64,000 bases of DNA. It comes from Siphonodentalium dalli (Eukaryota > Mollusca > Scaphopoda > Gadilida > Siphonodentaliidae). The stretch is from assembly GCA_032622095.1 (NCBI GenBank), contig CP136063.1:29576987-29640986 (forward strand). Direction: 5' to 3'. The notes under the pieces are model-generated. The model made no database searches. It worked only from the letters and a program-made list of their open reading frames with translations, and was not told where the DNA came from. Below, piece after piece: positions 52,556-64,000 of the stretch. Position numbers and translations under genes: made by a program. Every line of letters starts with the position of its first letter. Position 1 is the stretch's first letter.

Positions 52556-53689
52556 AATTTAGCCAAACACACTATTTTCATATCAGTGATTATTGATGAC
52601 ACACCATTTCTTACTGTAGTGTATGGTGACCGAATACAGGTAGCTTAAATTAAAGACTTTAAAAAGCCTGACGAAGATAGTTTGTGATGATATAAATATA
52701 AATTTATTTAACTTTCAGGGAAATATGTTAGCTACTCGGAGAAATAAGCTACGTAAAAGTTAAAGGGCATATGTCCACATTACCGACATTCATATGGCAT
52801 TAGCAGATTGCTGCATCCAGTAGAATGGTAATATTATAGTATCACACTGTGTTCATGAGTGAGCCACTTAACGGGGCAGCACCTACTGCATCCTAAAACT
52901 ATAGTTTAAACAGTTTATATTTTGGCATATATCTACACGTACATGTACATCCAAGTTATAATTTTATCTATCCCTATTTTTAAAAAATGAATAAGCTATA
53001 TGTATAACACCAGCTACATGTACCTATCACATTAATTTTCAGTTGTCCATGTCATGCAACAAATAAGCATATTTTAAACAGGTACATGTAGATATCATTT
53101 CATCATTCATTTGTAAGACAGTTTCTCTAACTGGGACCCACTTATAATTCCATGCAAGACTATAAATATTTCAGCAAATAATTTAATATTAAGAAGTCCA
53201 TATCCATGGTACCACATTCTGACATTAATTATACAGTACTATAGTAAGTGTTAGCAGTGGGTTAAGAACTTGATGCACTGGAGAATATTTTTATATTCCA
53301 TATACTCTTGACAAATATTTCAAGAAACTGGATTTGAATTCATAATTTGATGACACTCTGTTGAGACACTTCTGACAGATGGAAGCAGGCGCCGGTAAAA
53401 CAGATGCCCGAACAAAGATGTTAATTTCCGTCGCACGTCTTCTTTCATACATTTAGTTTTGTTCGACTTAAACATCGTGATTTGTATGTCAAGCAGGCAA
53501 AACACACAGCCTTTGATTTATTTCGGGGAGTTGAAAAGCCCGCGGGCATTTTGAATGGGATTCCCCAGTCTAAAAATAGCTGTATCCGTTGACACAGTTA
53601 AAAAAGTTACCATCCTTATGGCAGTGGTATCTCAGCGTAGCGATGAGAGATAACTCTACCTGGAGTTTGCGTCTGTTGGTCTCATGACG
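52556..53689. other. No recognisable gene
   Basis: AT-rich, short unrelated ORFs only. Confidence 0.5.
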
Positions 53690-54381
53690 AGAGATCCGGT
53701 TCATTTTCCGGCACGAAATTATCGCCGTCTCTGATTCCGGTTACTTAGATTGAATTGATCAGAAACCTAATTTCAATAACACCTTGTCTCTATTTGGTGA
53801 AATACCCATCAGTTGAACGACATATATTCTTTATTGCCTCTTTTTGGGGAGAGAATGTTGTGACTTTAAACCACCCGGTAGCACACTTACTCACATGTAG
53901 ACTGTGTATTCATCTACCGTTTCGTGGATGGTGCTTCTAATCACAACCACATATTTAGACGCACGTTTATTGCGCACAAGACGATACTTCCTTTGTTCGA
54001 TTGATACGAGATCCTTCCTTATCTTCTTCTTCTTTTTAACTATCCACCCATTTAGGGTGAAGCATTCTGGTATCAACATACCGGGGTATGTGCAGTATCT
54101 AGTTTGATAAAACAACAACATGTCACTATCAGTCTGTGCAAAATATTACGTGTGAACAGTTCACGAATATCTTTAGCCAAGAGACGGAGATCGGTATCTT
54201 GAACGGTCTCGCTGCCACGGACGAGGAGAAATCGTTGAACATAGATGGACCAAGAATGAACTGCAGATTATCTATAAATATAGTCACTACACGAGATAAA
54301 CAGCGGATATTTATGACTACGCGGTATCTGACGTCACGAGATAAACAGCGGATATATAGGACTATCTGACTATTCTACACA
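53690..54381 (+). promoter_or_regulatory. 5' flank of the ZNF gene at 54382 (copy IV)
   Basis: The most complete copy of the conserved ZNF 5' flank (compare 30765-31352 and 35353-36098). TATA-like TCTATAAATA is at 54271-54280, 111 bp before the ATG. The segment 'acgagataaacagcggata' is doubled (54291-54356). A TGACGTCA octamer is at 54330. Confidence 0.55.
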
Positions 54382-55194
54382 ATGGGAGATGCTAACCTGA
54401 ATAACCATGAGACCGCCATCACAGGGAATAAACGACATGATTGTGACGTATGTGGGAAACTGTTCGCCACTCCAGGCAGCTTGTTGAGACATAAGATAAT
54501 CCACACCGGAGATAAGCCTCACCATTGTGAAATATGCGGAAAATCATTTAATCGATCGGGCAGCTTGGTGAAACATAAGAGAATCCACACCGGAGATAAG
54601 CCTTACCATTGTGATATATGCGGGAAACTGTTCGCCACTCCAGGCAGCTTGGTGAGACATAAGATAATCCACACCGGAGATAAGCCTCACCATTGTGAAA
54701 TATGCGGAAAATCATTTAATCAATCGAGCAACTTGGTGAAACATAAGAGAATCCACACCGGAGATAAACCTTACCATTGTGATATATGCGGGAAATCATT
54801 TAATGATTCGAGCCATTTGACGATACATAGGAGAATCCACACCGGAGAGGAACCTTACCATTGTGATATATGCGGGAAATCATCTAATACATCGAGCAAC
54901 TTGGTGACACATAAGAGAATCCACACCAAAGATAAACCTTACTGCTGTGATATATGCGGGAAATCATCTAATACATCGAGCGACTTGGTGACACATATGA
55001 GAATCCACACCGGAGATAAACCTTACCATTGTGATATATGCGGGAAATCATTTAATACTTCAAGCAACTTGGGGACACATCAGAGAATCCACACCGGAGA
55101 TGAACCTTACCGTTGTGATATATGCGGAAAATCATTTAATCAATCGGGCAGCTTGGTGAAACATAAGAGAATCCACACTGGAGATAAGCATTAA
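54382..55194 (+). CDS. C2H2 zinc-finger protein, 9 fingers then premature stop (TGDKP family)
   Basis: 270-aa ORF with the same N-terminus as 45470 (MGDANLNNHETAITGNKRH) and nine C2H2 fingers with HTGDKP or HTGDEP linkers. Fingers 6 and 7 have KSSN in place of KSFN. The frame ends at TAA (55192-55194), exactly at the linker (GDKH-stop). The paralogue reads GAT-AAG-CGT-TAC at this point, whereas this copy has an extra in-frame TAA codon. Three more fingers follow in the same frame (55195-55467). The protein is thus a truncated version of a 12-finger ancestor. The intact 5' flank and TATA-like box make it the best candidate in the window for an expressed ZNF gene. Confidence 0.85.
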   Translation: MGDANLNNHETAITGNKRHDCDVCGKLFATPGSLLRHKIIHTGDKPHHCEICGKSFNRSGSLVKHKRIHTGDKPYHCDICGKLFATPGSLVRHKIIHTGDKPHHCEICGKSFNQSSNLVKHKRIHTGDKPYHCDICGKSFNDSSHLTIHRRIHTGEEPYHCDICGKSSNTSSNLVTHKRIHTKDKPYCCDICGKSSNTSSDLVTHMRIHTGDKPYHCDICGKSFNTSSNLGTHQRIHTGDEPYRCDICGKSFNQSGSLVKHKRIHTGDKH

Positions 55195-55467
<273 letters not shown>

Positions 55468-56105
55468 AAGAGTCCACACCGGAGATAGCTCCACATACAT
55501 CTCTCCAAATTGAATTCGTGACATTTAATATGTTCGTCGAAGAAGGATTGGAAACAATCTTAGATTCAAATGACAGACCGGAAAAGGAGAGCAGAATGAA
55601 TCTTATCCCTAAATTACTATTTCTGTGGCTTCAAGGGTAAAAGATATTTGATTCGAGTCGAGGAACCTATCTATCAGAATGAATCTTCCTCGTAAATTAG
55701 CTTTGCACTATGAACTTTATGATTGGATGGCCTTGCTTAAATACTATGTGGCATGCAGTGGATTCCGCACATAAAGTTTGGTCAACGCGCATGGGATGAT
55801 AACCCGATGCAGTAAAGATCCATTTATACTTACTATTACATGAGACCCAATGTATCAGTAGCTCCGTTCCTGTAACCACGCCGCGTTGATAGAGAGTAAA
55901 TTCGATTTGTATCAACATGAGTTATTTCATTAGATATGTATCCGAAATGGTTAATTGGTTAATTCTGTTATTCGCGGTCGCATTTTGTTACAAATACCCA
56001 TAGCGAGCGCCATGTATGCTTAAATGTCGTGCTAGATTTAATGTAACATACACAATTGCCGTATTCTTTTCCCAAAGATGATAGTCATACATCCATCCGC
56101 CTTAA
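55468..56105 (+). repeat. 3' flank duplicated with 46322-47054
   Basis: Same order of blocks as the paralogue, including the MITE2 fragment at 55608-55682. It ends ccgccTTAA (56102-56105), at which MITE1 copy 13 is inserted. Confidence 0.85.
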
Positions 56106-56572
56106 AGATGGATTATGTCTTTAAATAATTTTTTTTAAATAGTTGCGTAGGTATAAAATAATAGACATGAACGGAATACCCCTGTCTGGAGAAGCTTCTA
56201 TCGATTAATATTGATTTTATTTCGAATATTAAATCGGGACCGTTCATGTTACTATTTTTAGAACAGACCATTCGGATGATACCATATTGCGATATAGAGC
56301 ACTGGGCTGTTCCTATGGCTACGCAACGAAAGTCAAATGCCACAGATTGGTTGTTTGTATTGTTTTGTTCCAAAGATAGACGCACTAATAGGTATAATGA
56401 ACGTTTATTTGTGACAAAATTGTTACATAAAATGTATGGTCTCTGTTAACAGTAACCACTATTGTTCGTTAGCTGAACAAACACATCTTTTTAGACCAGA
56501 AAATATTCGAAATAAAATTAATATTAATCGATAGAAGCATTTTTGGACAGGAGTCTTCGATTCAAATTTTGT
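56102..56572 (+). mobile_element. MITE1 copy 13, lacking its right end
   Basis: TTAA then AGATGGATTATGTC. Runs to 'ggagtcttcgattcaaattt', then joins unrelated sequence. The empty site is preserved at 47051-47054. Confidence 0.9.
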
Positions 56573-57190
56573 TTCACATATAGAAGGTGGCATATAATTG
56601 GTAGGTGGCTGTCGGTGCCCGTATACATGTTGTATATTAATTATGATCAAATGTTTCTTTATGATTATGCATGGAAGCTTCAAGAATAAATAATTCCACT
56701 ATATATCTAGTTTTCTCTCAGCCGCAATTGTGTTCGTTTGGCTTCAAACAGTATAATTGCGGTTGAGAGAATTCTGGAACAGACTATAGTTGGAACGGCG
56801 GAAGAAGGGTAACTCTTCCACGTCCTTTCTTGGAGTTTCCATGCGGGAACGACAAACAATTTATTCGAGTTGAACATTTTCTTAATTATTGACCCACCCG
56901 CCACTCCCATTACATTTTTGTTTAATTAATATAGGCGGGCATTCCATAGTTTTGACTCACGGATGCCGGCATCCACTTCTCTTTTTCACACCACACATTG
57001 CTGTGCCACACTCTGCAGGGGAAATTTTGTTTCACCTATAGAAGGTGGCATATAATTGGTAGGTGGCTGTCGGTGCCCGTATACATGTTGTATATTAATT
57101 ATGATCAAATGTTTCTTTATGATTATGCATGGAAGCTTCAAGAATAAATAATTCCACTATATATCTAGTTTTCTCTCATCTGCAATTATA
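56571..57190. repeat. 165-bp direct repeat with 453-bp period, plus an inverted pair
   Basis: 'aattttgtttcac-tatagaaggtggcat...ctagttttctctca' occurs at 56571-56728 and 57024-57180. After the first copy, 'ctctcagccgcaatt' (56713) and 'aattgcggttgagag' (56755) form a hairpin. Confidence 0.85.
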
Positions 57191-57250
57191 ACAATATTGA
57201 ATGTATTAGTGCCCAAATTGCAACAAGCCACAACATATAAACAAATATGT

Positions 57251-57277
57251 TTAAAGATGGATTATCTCTTTAAAGTG
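57251..57277 (+). mobile_element. MITE1 copy 14, terminal fragment
   Basis: TTAAAGATGGATTATCTCTTTAAA only, then unrelated sequence. Confidence 0.6.
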
Positions 57278-58430
57278 TAACTGACACGAATTAATAAATC
57301 TAAACAATATACAATGTAAATGATGCATCTATCATCCCTCAATGACAATACAATCGTTGCCAGTCGTGACTACAGCCGAATCGACTACCCGAGACCGATA
57401 ACTGTAAAGCGCTATGTTTTTGTTATGATTTTGCACGAAACATGTGGCCTTATTGCGTGACGCCATAGGCAGAGAACCGGCGTGTCATTTACATAATACA
57501 TTAGTTCATGACGCAATTATCTAATTAAATATACTGATATTCTGGTCTTCAGATTTTCGCAATCTTTCTAATTTGTGATGTGTTTTAAGTTATCTGACTG
57601 ATATAGTATTCACTGTCAGACATTAACCAAATAAATATGTTTATGTCGTGCTTAGACTAAGGAATTTGGAAATTCACGCAAATTTGTCACCATGGAAAAT
57701 CTCGCTGGATAATCAGCTGCCGATTAGTTTTATTAATATTTTAATAGATGACAGATATGCATAGAATAAATCAAATTCTGGTGGTCTGATTGACACTTTC
57801 ACTTAGAGAAACATTCCTTTCTGAATAATAGCTATATTTCTTCTGGTCACGTCTTCACAAACAATGTCATGATTCTGGGTGAAAAATAAAAACAATAACG
57901 ATTCACCAGCCGGGAATGGCGAATCTTGAATGACAATTGCTTCTCTTACAAGAGTGGGGAAGCCGATCGCTCGGAATCGTAGTACTGTTATAACTTTACA
58001 CATAACTGCATGGTTACCGATACTAAATACACCAAACGTTTATTTATACGGACAATTTTAGGCCTATACCGGTATGTGCACTTTTAAGAATACCGGTACC
58101 AATTTCTCATCAACTATCACAAGTTTCGTTAATCTAATATATAAAAGGTTATCAGAAACGCAGGTAATATGACTATTAATTTGTTATATGACCTCAAATA
58201 TGGTATTTCATCACGTGATTTCTGTTTCATCGACAAATTTGTCCATACACTGGGACGTACACATTTTGTTCGAGAATATTTTTGTCATTTTTTTGTGTAT
58301 AATCTAATGGAAAATAATACTATTTTAATAAGAAATTTCAACACATACTTTAATAAGGAAATATATCACTTGAAGTTGATTATAACATATATTTATTCCT
58401 TTGTTAGGAACTCTTTGTAGATAACATATA
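57278..58430. other. No recognisable gene
   Basis: An 83-aa ORF at 58169-58420 (+) is rich in Phe, Tyr and Ile and abuts MITE1. No family recognised. Confidence 0.45.
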
Positions 58431-58958
58431 TTAAAGATGGATTATCTCTTTAAATAAGAAATTTTAAATAATTGCGTGGGTAAAAAATAATAGATATGAA
58501 CCGAAGACCTATGTCCGGAAAAGCTTCTATCAATTAATATTGATTTTATTTCGAACATAAAATCGGGCCCATTTATGTTACTATTTTTAGAACCGACCAT
58601 TCGGATGAGACCTTATTGCGATATAGAGCACTAGGCTGTTCCCACGGCTACGCAACGAATGTCAAATGTCACAGATTGGTTGTTTGTATTGTTTTGTTCC
58701 AACGATATAAGCGATAACGAGTATAATTAACATCTATTTGTGACAAAATTGCACAATATAATTTCTGGTCTCTGTTAACAGTAACCATAATTGTTCGTTA
58801 GCTGAACAAACACACCTTTTTAGACCAGAAAATATTCGAAATAAAATTAATATTAATCGATAGAAGCATTTCCGGACAGGAGTCTTCGATTCAAATCTAA
58901 TATTTTATACCCCGGTAACTATATAATACATGTTTACAAAGAGATAATCCACCTTTAA
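58431..58958 (+). mobile_element. MITE1 copy 15, full length (528 bp)
   Basis: TTAA at 58431-58434 and 58955-58958, both termini intact. The minus-strand ORF found in other copies is broken by a TAG here. Confidence 0.9.
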
Positions 58959-59198
58959 ACCTGAGGACCATTGTGGAAATAAGTCTGCCCAGTCATTAAA
59001 AATAGATATTTTCTTTTCTGTTTCAATAACTGCTGTATACAATCTAAACTGCATGTAACATCATTCAAACTGTAGGACCTTTTGTAATATGTTTTTACAT
59101 CGCACCAAATAAATCTATCTATATATCTATCTATCTATACACAACAATGAAAAAGCTCTTAAGTTTTCTCTACTTTTTAAACTACTTGACAATAAAAT
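58959..59198. repeat. ATCT microsatellite spacer
   Basis: A short (atct)n run at 59113-59138; nothing else. Confidence 0.5.
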
Positions 59199-59615
59199 AT
59201 GGAAATGAGACAGGCAATCTTATGTCACAATATAATGTTTATAAATAACTCGCTAGATAACCACGCCCAAAATAGTATATACTTCAGTGTCAGTGACAGC
59301 CGATGTACATTCGGAACAAACGCAACACAATATAGATCCTGTGTCAGACATGAACTACGTATCTATGTCGGTCTTATTTTTCCACAATGCGCAAAAATAA
59401 AACAACAAGAACACACGAGTGTTCTTGAGATAAAATATGTTCCACTGTTAAAAAACAAACGTGAAACCATTTTGTTGGGTATCGGTACCTTTGGCGGAGT
59501 GATACAAATTACAAGGCCAGTACACGTGGGTGCTTTGTTGTGTGAAGTTTATTGCAACACGAGTTTCAAAATATCATGTATTCGTTGTACTGCATCGCCA
59601 GTTTTGCAGAAATAG
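59199..59615 (+). CDS. 138-aa ORF, unknown
   Basis: Open frame with mixed composition and eight Cys but no spacing I recognise. It contains a small hydrophobic stretch ETILLGIGTFGGVIQI. No neighbouring gene or promoter supports it, so it may be chance or an exon fragment. Confidence 0.2.
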   Translation: MEMRQAILCHNIMFINNSLDNHAQNSIYFSVSDSRCTFGTNATQYRSCVRHELRIYVGLIFPQCAKIKQQEHTSVLEIKYVPLLKNKRETILLGIGTFGGVIQITRPVHVGALLCEVYCNTSFKISCIRCTASPVLQK

Positions 59616-61078
59616 AACTTCGTGATTCGACTGTACATCTCAGTCAATATCGGGAGGAATTTTCAGATACAACTTCATAGAGGAAAAGTGTTTTAAGTGT
59701 ATGTTTTGGAAGGAATATTTTCATTGCGACACGTCGTGTTGGCTATTGTATCGCCAGTGTTTCGTGTGACCTCATTATATTTTATATACAGAATCGCTTG
59801 TTTCGTGCTCGGTTTATCTGGATATACATTGTGGCAAAGAATTACAATACATTATGAATCTTCGTGGAATCTTCGTATAGTGATAGAGTTGATGGTGATA
59901 CTACAATTTGATAATTAATAGTAGTTCAAAATAAACGTAAATATTTACTGCGTAAATGTCGTCAACTTGAACGAGGGCTTGAACCAGTTAATATGCTGGT
60001 GACGTGAGTACAACACTTTTCTAATTTGTATTCAATTTCGCACATATATCTTATTTTAAGTCATTTGTCTACGATGAACAGTGTCCCCATCCATAATGTA
60101 TGCACAATAGTATAGTTAAGACTATATAATTTGGTAGAGTTATACAGAAATTATTAAAAAATGAAACAATTTTAATACTAACATGGCTGGACTATATATG
60201 TATATATACCAGTCACATTATTAACCCAACATATCAAGGCCGCCAAGTCTAAACATCTTGTTTGGTATATATAAGTGGACGTGGGCACACATTTAGCCCA
60301 TGTTTGACCACCCCTCATTTATTTTGTGTATGTAATTTGTTTCTTTTTTGCACATTCGCTCACAATATTATAGGATCACGTTTTATTTGTAATTGTCATT
60401 ATTTTGTACTTTCATTAAAATAATCAGTGTTCAGCCCACATGCCTACTGTTTTACAGCTAGATAATTAACTCAATTAAAACACCAATATATATTGCTACG
60501 AGTAGTACAAGTACGAGTTCTCAACCCGGGGTGGGGTGGGGGGGGGGGTGGGGTCACCGCTCGATCAGAAAACCCCTTCGAACTTCGTATAGTTCTCGAA
60601 ATAGCCAGCTAATTTAGCTAAATGTTTATGGCATGATAGACTTGACAGTTTAAAATACTTTCGTTTTGTGGACACAAATCTTCTCCACTGTCGGGCAATT
60701 CTTGCATCTCTTTGGCCACTTGAAGAGAAGATTCTCACAATTTTGGGCAATCCACGTCGCTAGCATATCACAGATAACATTAAAAACAAAAATTTGCAAA
60801 ATGAAAACTTCGAAACAAGCCGTGGGCCAAGCACTCGGCCGATGTGTTTACGTCCGCATTCTCTGTCTATGACGTCGTGTGTCACGTGACCGCCGCCATG
60901 AGACTTTCTAAAGTCTCTCGAAAATGAAAAAAACTAATGTTTTTCCGAGGCGTATATCTCACTAATTAGGCGGTTTCGTGTCGGATTTTTAACTGATTAT
61001 GATAGAATAGGTAATAGTGGTTTAAATAATCGTATTTTCTGCCCGGTTTGAGCTACTTTTTTATCTCTGACAGCTCCA
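59616..61078. other. No recognisable gene
   Basis: Contains a poly-G/GGGGT run at 60531-60554 and a stretch with TGACGTCGTGTGTCACGTGACC near 60870. 'tttttatctctgacagctccac' at 61051-61079 looks like the terminus of another element, which replaces the first 20 bp of MITE1 copy 16. Confidence 0.45.
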
Positions 61079-61583
61079 CTTTAAATAACAAATTTTAAAT
61101 AGTTGCGTGGGTATATAATAATAGATATGAACTGAAGACCCCTGTCCGGAAAAGCTTCTATCAATTAATATTAATTTTATTTCGAACATTAAATAGGGAA
61201 CGTTTATGTTACTATTTAGAATAGACCATTCGGATGATACCATGTTGCGATATAGAGCACTAGGCTGTTCCTATGGCTACGCACCGAAAGTCAAATGTCC
61301 GATATTGGTTATTTGTATTGTGTTGTTCCACAGATATAAGAGATAATGAGTATAATTGCGTTTATTTGTGACAAAATTGTACAATAAAATTTCTTGTCTT
61401 GGTTAATAGTAACAACCATTGTTCGTTAGCTGAACAAACACACCCTTTTAGACCAGAAAATATTCGAAATAAAATTAATACTAATCGATAGAAGCATTTC
61501 CGGACAGGAGTCTTCGAATCAAATATAATATTTTATACCCTGGTAACTATATAATACATGTTTACAAAGAGATAATCCACCTT
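61079..61583 (+). mobile_element. MITE1 copy 16, both tips missing
   Basis: From 'ttaaataacaaattttaaatag' to 'gataatccacctt'. The outer AGATGGATTATCTC on the left and TTAA on the right are gone. Confidence 0.85.
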
Positions 61584-61792
61584 GTCTTGTCTGTTGTTAT
61601 GTTCCCTCGTTGGTTTTTCGAGGCACCTCAGTGAATGAGTAATCCTAATAACTGTTCTCCAGAATCGCGTAATATACAGGTGTTGGTTTGCAGCTGCAAA
61701 GCGTATCGGTTATTGGCATATATACATGTAGTCTTCGTTTTCCTGTAGCTGTGTACTTGAAGCTAGGTTTAAAATATTGAGGGCACTGACGG

Positions 61793-63997
61793 TCAGGTTC
61801 TCACAGTCTGTTCGGCCACAAGCAGCCGACTTCTTCTCCTGTGTATGTCTGCTAGAAGTTCCCGGCTGTGTAATTCTATCAGCTCTATATCTCTGTCATT
61901 GAAGTCGGTGATGTTTGATATGGATTGGTGAGTGCAGTCAAGCATAAGATGTGTGAATAGCAGCTGGTCTGTCATCAGTATCGGATTTTCTTGTATGATT
62001 TCCAGATTCTGTAATTTTTCTTTTACTCTTCTGCGAATGGTATCGTAGAGTGAGCAGTTGGCAATAACATGCTGGCGGTCTTCAGTCTCTGCTCCACAGA
62101 TGGGACAGGATTTCTTGATACTGTGCTTGTTGAATGTTGCCCTATTAGACTGCAGTATGTATGTTCCGGTGATAAACCTCGCCTTTATTTCAGCCCGGTG
62201 TACCTCATGGCGATTGTTTCTTATGTGACGAAATATATGATGGATCTTGTTGACTTCTAATGACTTTGCATTTATATAGCTCAAGGTAGACTTTGTAGCG
62301 ATCTCAGAGGACCAGTCTTTCTGAGTCTTGTCGGTGATTGCTTTACACAGTCGGTTCTTCCAGTCCTCAGGTGTTGGTGGAGTTTCCAGCAGATTATAGG
62401 CATTCGGTAGGTCATAAAGTAGAAGGAGACATCTGATCATGGAGAACCATATGTTTGCTTCTTTACTGTGAACAGCGAGTTGTCTGTAGGCGACCTCCCA
62501 TTCTATGGTGTTCTTGTCAGAGATTATACGATGGAACAAGTTCAAGGCATTTCGGTGGATGACAGTCATGATCGGTAGGGTTCCGACAAGGGCAGTTATG
62601 GCTACCGACGCAGTCCTTGTAGGTAGATGGAGTATCTGTCGGAGGATTTTGTTCTGGTGCGCTTCTAATTTTTTGCTCTCTGTGTCGTTGATGTTAAGAA
62701 TCTCTAGGCCGTAAGTGAGGCGAGGTGTAACATAGAGATTCCAGAGTTTTATTTTCACTCTTTGTGTGGCACCTGTTTTCCCATGTAGTCCAGCACCCAT
62801 CAGAGAGTATGCTGTCTTCCTGGATAACGCAAGTTTTTTCTCGATGTCTGGCTTGTTGTTATTCTGTCGTATAATCCCGAGATGTTCTACTGCAGATGGT
62901 GTGATTATTTTATTGTCATATATGATGAAATCTTTGCTAATCGAGGAGCCATTGTAGACTAGTAAGTTACTTTTGGTTGGGTTGATGGTGTATCTCTCCA
63001 TCCTTGAGTACTGGTCAACTTCTTTGATCATCAGCGTCATAGTTGTTTCCGAGTGTGCCAGGAGGCCAATGTCATCTGCGCAGGTGACATGCGGTATCGT
63101 AACAGTACCAATTTCAGCACCTCGGTAGCTGGTCTCTAATGTCCTCAAGAGGGGGTTATTGAAGCGTTTGTAGTGTCCTGTTGAAAGAATTTCACCTTGC
63201 CGTACTCCCTGGAGTATCTTAAATGTTTGTGACAGAGAGCCTTGCCATTTGACTTTACTTGTCATGCTCGTGTATATTTCCTTTAGTGGGAGCCAGTCGT
63301 GTCCAGTTATGCCATCTAAAAACAGCTTATGTAGGAGGATATCATGGTCGACTATATCGAAGGCCTTTTGTGCATCAAGGGTGGTGAAAAGTAGCTTCTT
63401 TTTTCCTATCTTCGCCTCGTTAATACATTCTGATACTAGAAGTGCAGCATTAAGGGATGAGGTTCCTTTTGTGAAGCCTTTTTGAAGTTTTGACTGCGTT
63501 GATAGTAGGAGTTTTTCATGTCTAGTATTCAGAATATGTTCCAAAATTTTGAGGATAGTTGACGTGACGGTTATTCCTCTGTAATTCGCTGGATTGTGAG
63601 GGCATCCTTTTTTGTACGCGGGTGTCAAGTGGCCTTCCTTCATTACTTCAGGAATACAGCGTGTGTGTACAATCGCATTCAGCAGTTTCGTCAGGTATGG
63701 TAAGATAACTGTTTGACAGAGTTTTAGATGCTCACTGGTGATGCCTAGGGAGTCAGCTGCTTTGTTGTTACTGAGCTTCTTCATTGCATGCTTTACCTCT
63801 TCGTCTGTTATGTTATTCATACTAGTAATGCTGGTCTGCTTGTGACAGGTATATTCTATCGTTTGTAGGTCATTCCTGCTACGATCAATATGTGGGTCAT
63901 CGAATAGTTCATTTTCGGTCGGAGTGGCGAGCTTTTGAAAGTGCTCCTTCCATCTACTCATTATACCTTCTGTAGTTGTGAGTGTTTCTCCATTCAC
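61793..63997 (-). CDS. LINE reverse transcriptase, at least 734 aa, runs off the window edge
   Basis: Non-LTR reverse transcriptase with HLTPAYKKG and NPANYRGITVTSTILKILE (~123-154), QKGFTKGTSS (~172-181), LDAQKAFDIVDH (~207-218, first catalytic Asp), GVRQGEILS (~264-272) and CADD (~306-309) in place of the usual YADD or FADD. The C-terminus has a CPICG-X4-DRQH-X5-C zinc motif (~656-674), as in several LINE groups. The Met at 63997 is internal, since the frame is open to the window edge; the endonuclease part would lie to the right. It differs from the LINE at 43671 in all loop regions, so it is another clade, which I cannot name with confidence. The frame is intact. Confidence 0.85.
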   Translation of the reverse strand: MNGETLTTTEGIMSRWKEHFQKLATPTENELFDDPHIDRSRNDLQTIEYTCHKQTSITSMNNITDEEVKHAMKKLSNNKAADSLGITSEHLKLCQTVILPYLTKLLNAIVHTRCIPEVMKEGHLTPAYKKGCPHNPANYRGITVTSTILKILEHILNTRHEKLLLSTQSKLQKGFTKGTSSLNAALLVSECINEAKIGKKKLLFTTLDAQKAFDIVDHDILLHKLFLDGITGHDWLPLKEIYTSMTSKVKWQGSLSQTFKILQGVRQGEILSTGHYKRFNNPLLRTLETSYRGAEIGTVTIPHVTCADDIGLLAHSETTMTLMIKEVDQYSRMERYTINPTKSNLLVYNGSSISKDFIIYDNKIITPSAVEHLGIIRQNNNKPDIEKKLALSRKTAYSLMGAGLHGKTGATQRVKIKLWNLYVTPRLTYGLEILNINDTESKKLEAHQNKILRQILHLPTRTASVAITALVGTLPIMTVIHRNALNLFHRIISDKNTIEWEVAYRQLAVHSKEANIWFSMIRCLLLLYDLPNAYNLLETPPTPEDWKNRLCKAITDKTQKDWSSEIATKSTLSYINAKSLEVNKIHHIFRHIRNNRHEVHRAEIKARFITGTYILQSNRATFNKHSIKKSCPICGAETEDRQHVIANCSLYDTIRRRVKEKLQNLEIIQENPILMTDQLLFTHLMLDCTHQSISNITDFNDRDIELIELHSRELLADIHRRRSRLLVAEQTVRT

Positions 63998-64000
63998 GTT

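Noticed and set aside
56571-57190. 165-bp direct repeat as a pair of LTRs
   Set aside because: No TG...CA ends, primer site or purine tract, and only ~290 bp between copies. A simple duplication is enough.

Overview
The window is animal (metazoan) genomic DNA: AT-rich, with no operons or ribosome-binding sites. It carries many C2H2 zinc-finger arrays and is dense in transposable elements. The ~165-bp tandem repeat at 48531-49205 and the abundance of short inverted-repeat elements recall bivalve or other mollusc genomes. A lophotrochozoan, probably a mollusc, is therefore the best guess, by inference only. No conventional housekeeping gene was recognised.

The host-like genes are all C2H2 zinc-finger (ZNF) genes with linkers of the TGDRP/TGDKP type. 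There are two groups. The TGDRP group comprises a 15-finger ORF at 197-1504 (+), a broken array at 12390-13925 (-) and a broken array at 25330-27110 (-). The TGDKP group shares a conserved 5' flank with a TATA-like box and a common start, ATG-GGA-GAT. Its members are a truncated copy at 30765-32211, a copy with its 5' flank at 35353-36098 and its ORF at 45470-46321, and a copy at 53690-55467. The last two copies and their 3' flanks are a segmental duplication of about 1.6-1.8 kb.

The rest is mobile and repetitive DNA. From left to right: a 46/20-bp minisatellite (2845-3194); an ACACCATGTAAT minisatellite followed by three 633-bp tandem units with a 162-bp palindrome (4251-6985); a 2.8-kb inverted-repeat transposon with a 5-bp target duplication (8520-11332); and two relatives of a transposon coding for a PIN/XPG-like, Cys-rich protein (14323-16890 and 32263-35352), with a third fragment at 23005-23515. 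After these come an ~82-bp array (29119-29895) and a nested insertion (36099-45443). In the nested insertion a 5'-truncated LINE split a ZNF gene and was then hit by a young LTR retroelement (36312-43477, minus orientation) with an intact 1085-aa Gag-like ORF and no pol. Several further short inverted-repeat elements follow, and a second LINE reverse-transcriptase ORF runs off the right edge (61793-63997).

One short element (here MITE1, ~530 bp, TTAA target) is present in about 16 full or partial copies. Paralogous empty sites in the window show its insertion points directly.

The most unusual observation is at the 5' LTR/primer-binding site of the Gag-only element. It holds a 3' half of a tRNA (probably tRNA-Ser, with CCA), far longer than a normal primer-binding site. 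It differs from the tRNA consensus exactly at position 58, the m1A site that reverse transcriptases misread. A second striking case is a 20-bp minisatellite that expanded inside the CxxC codons of a zinc finger.
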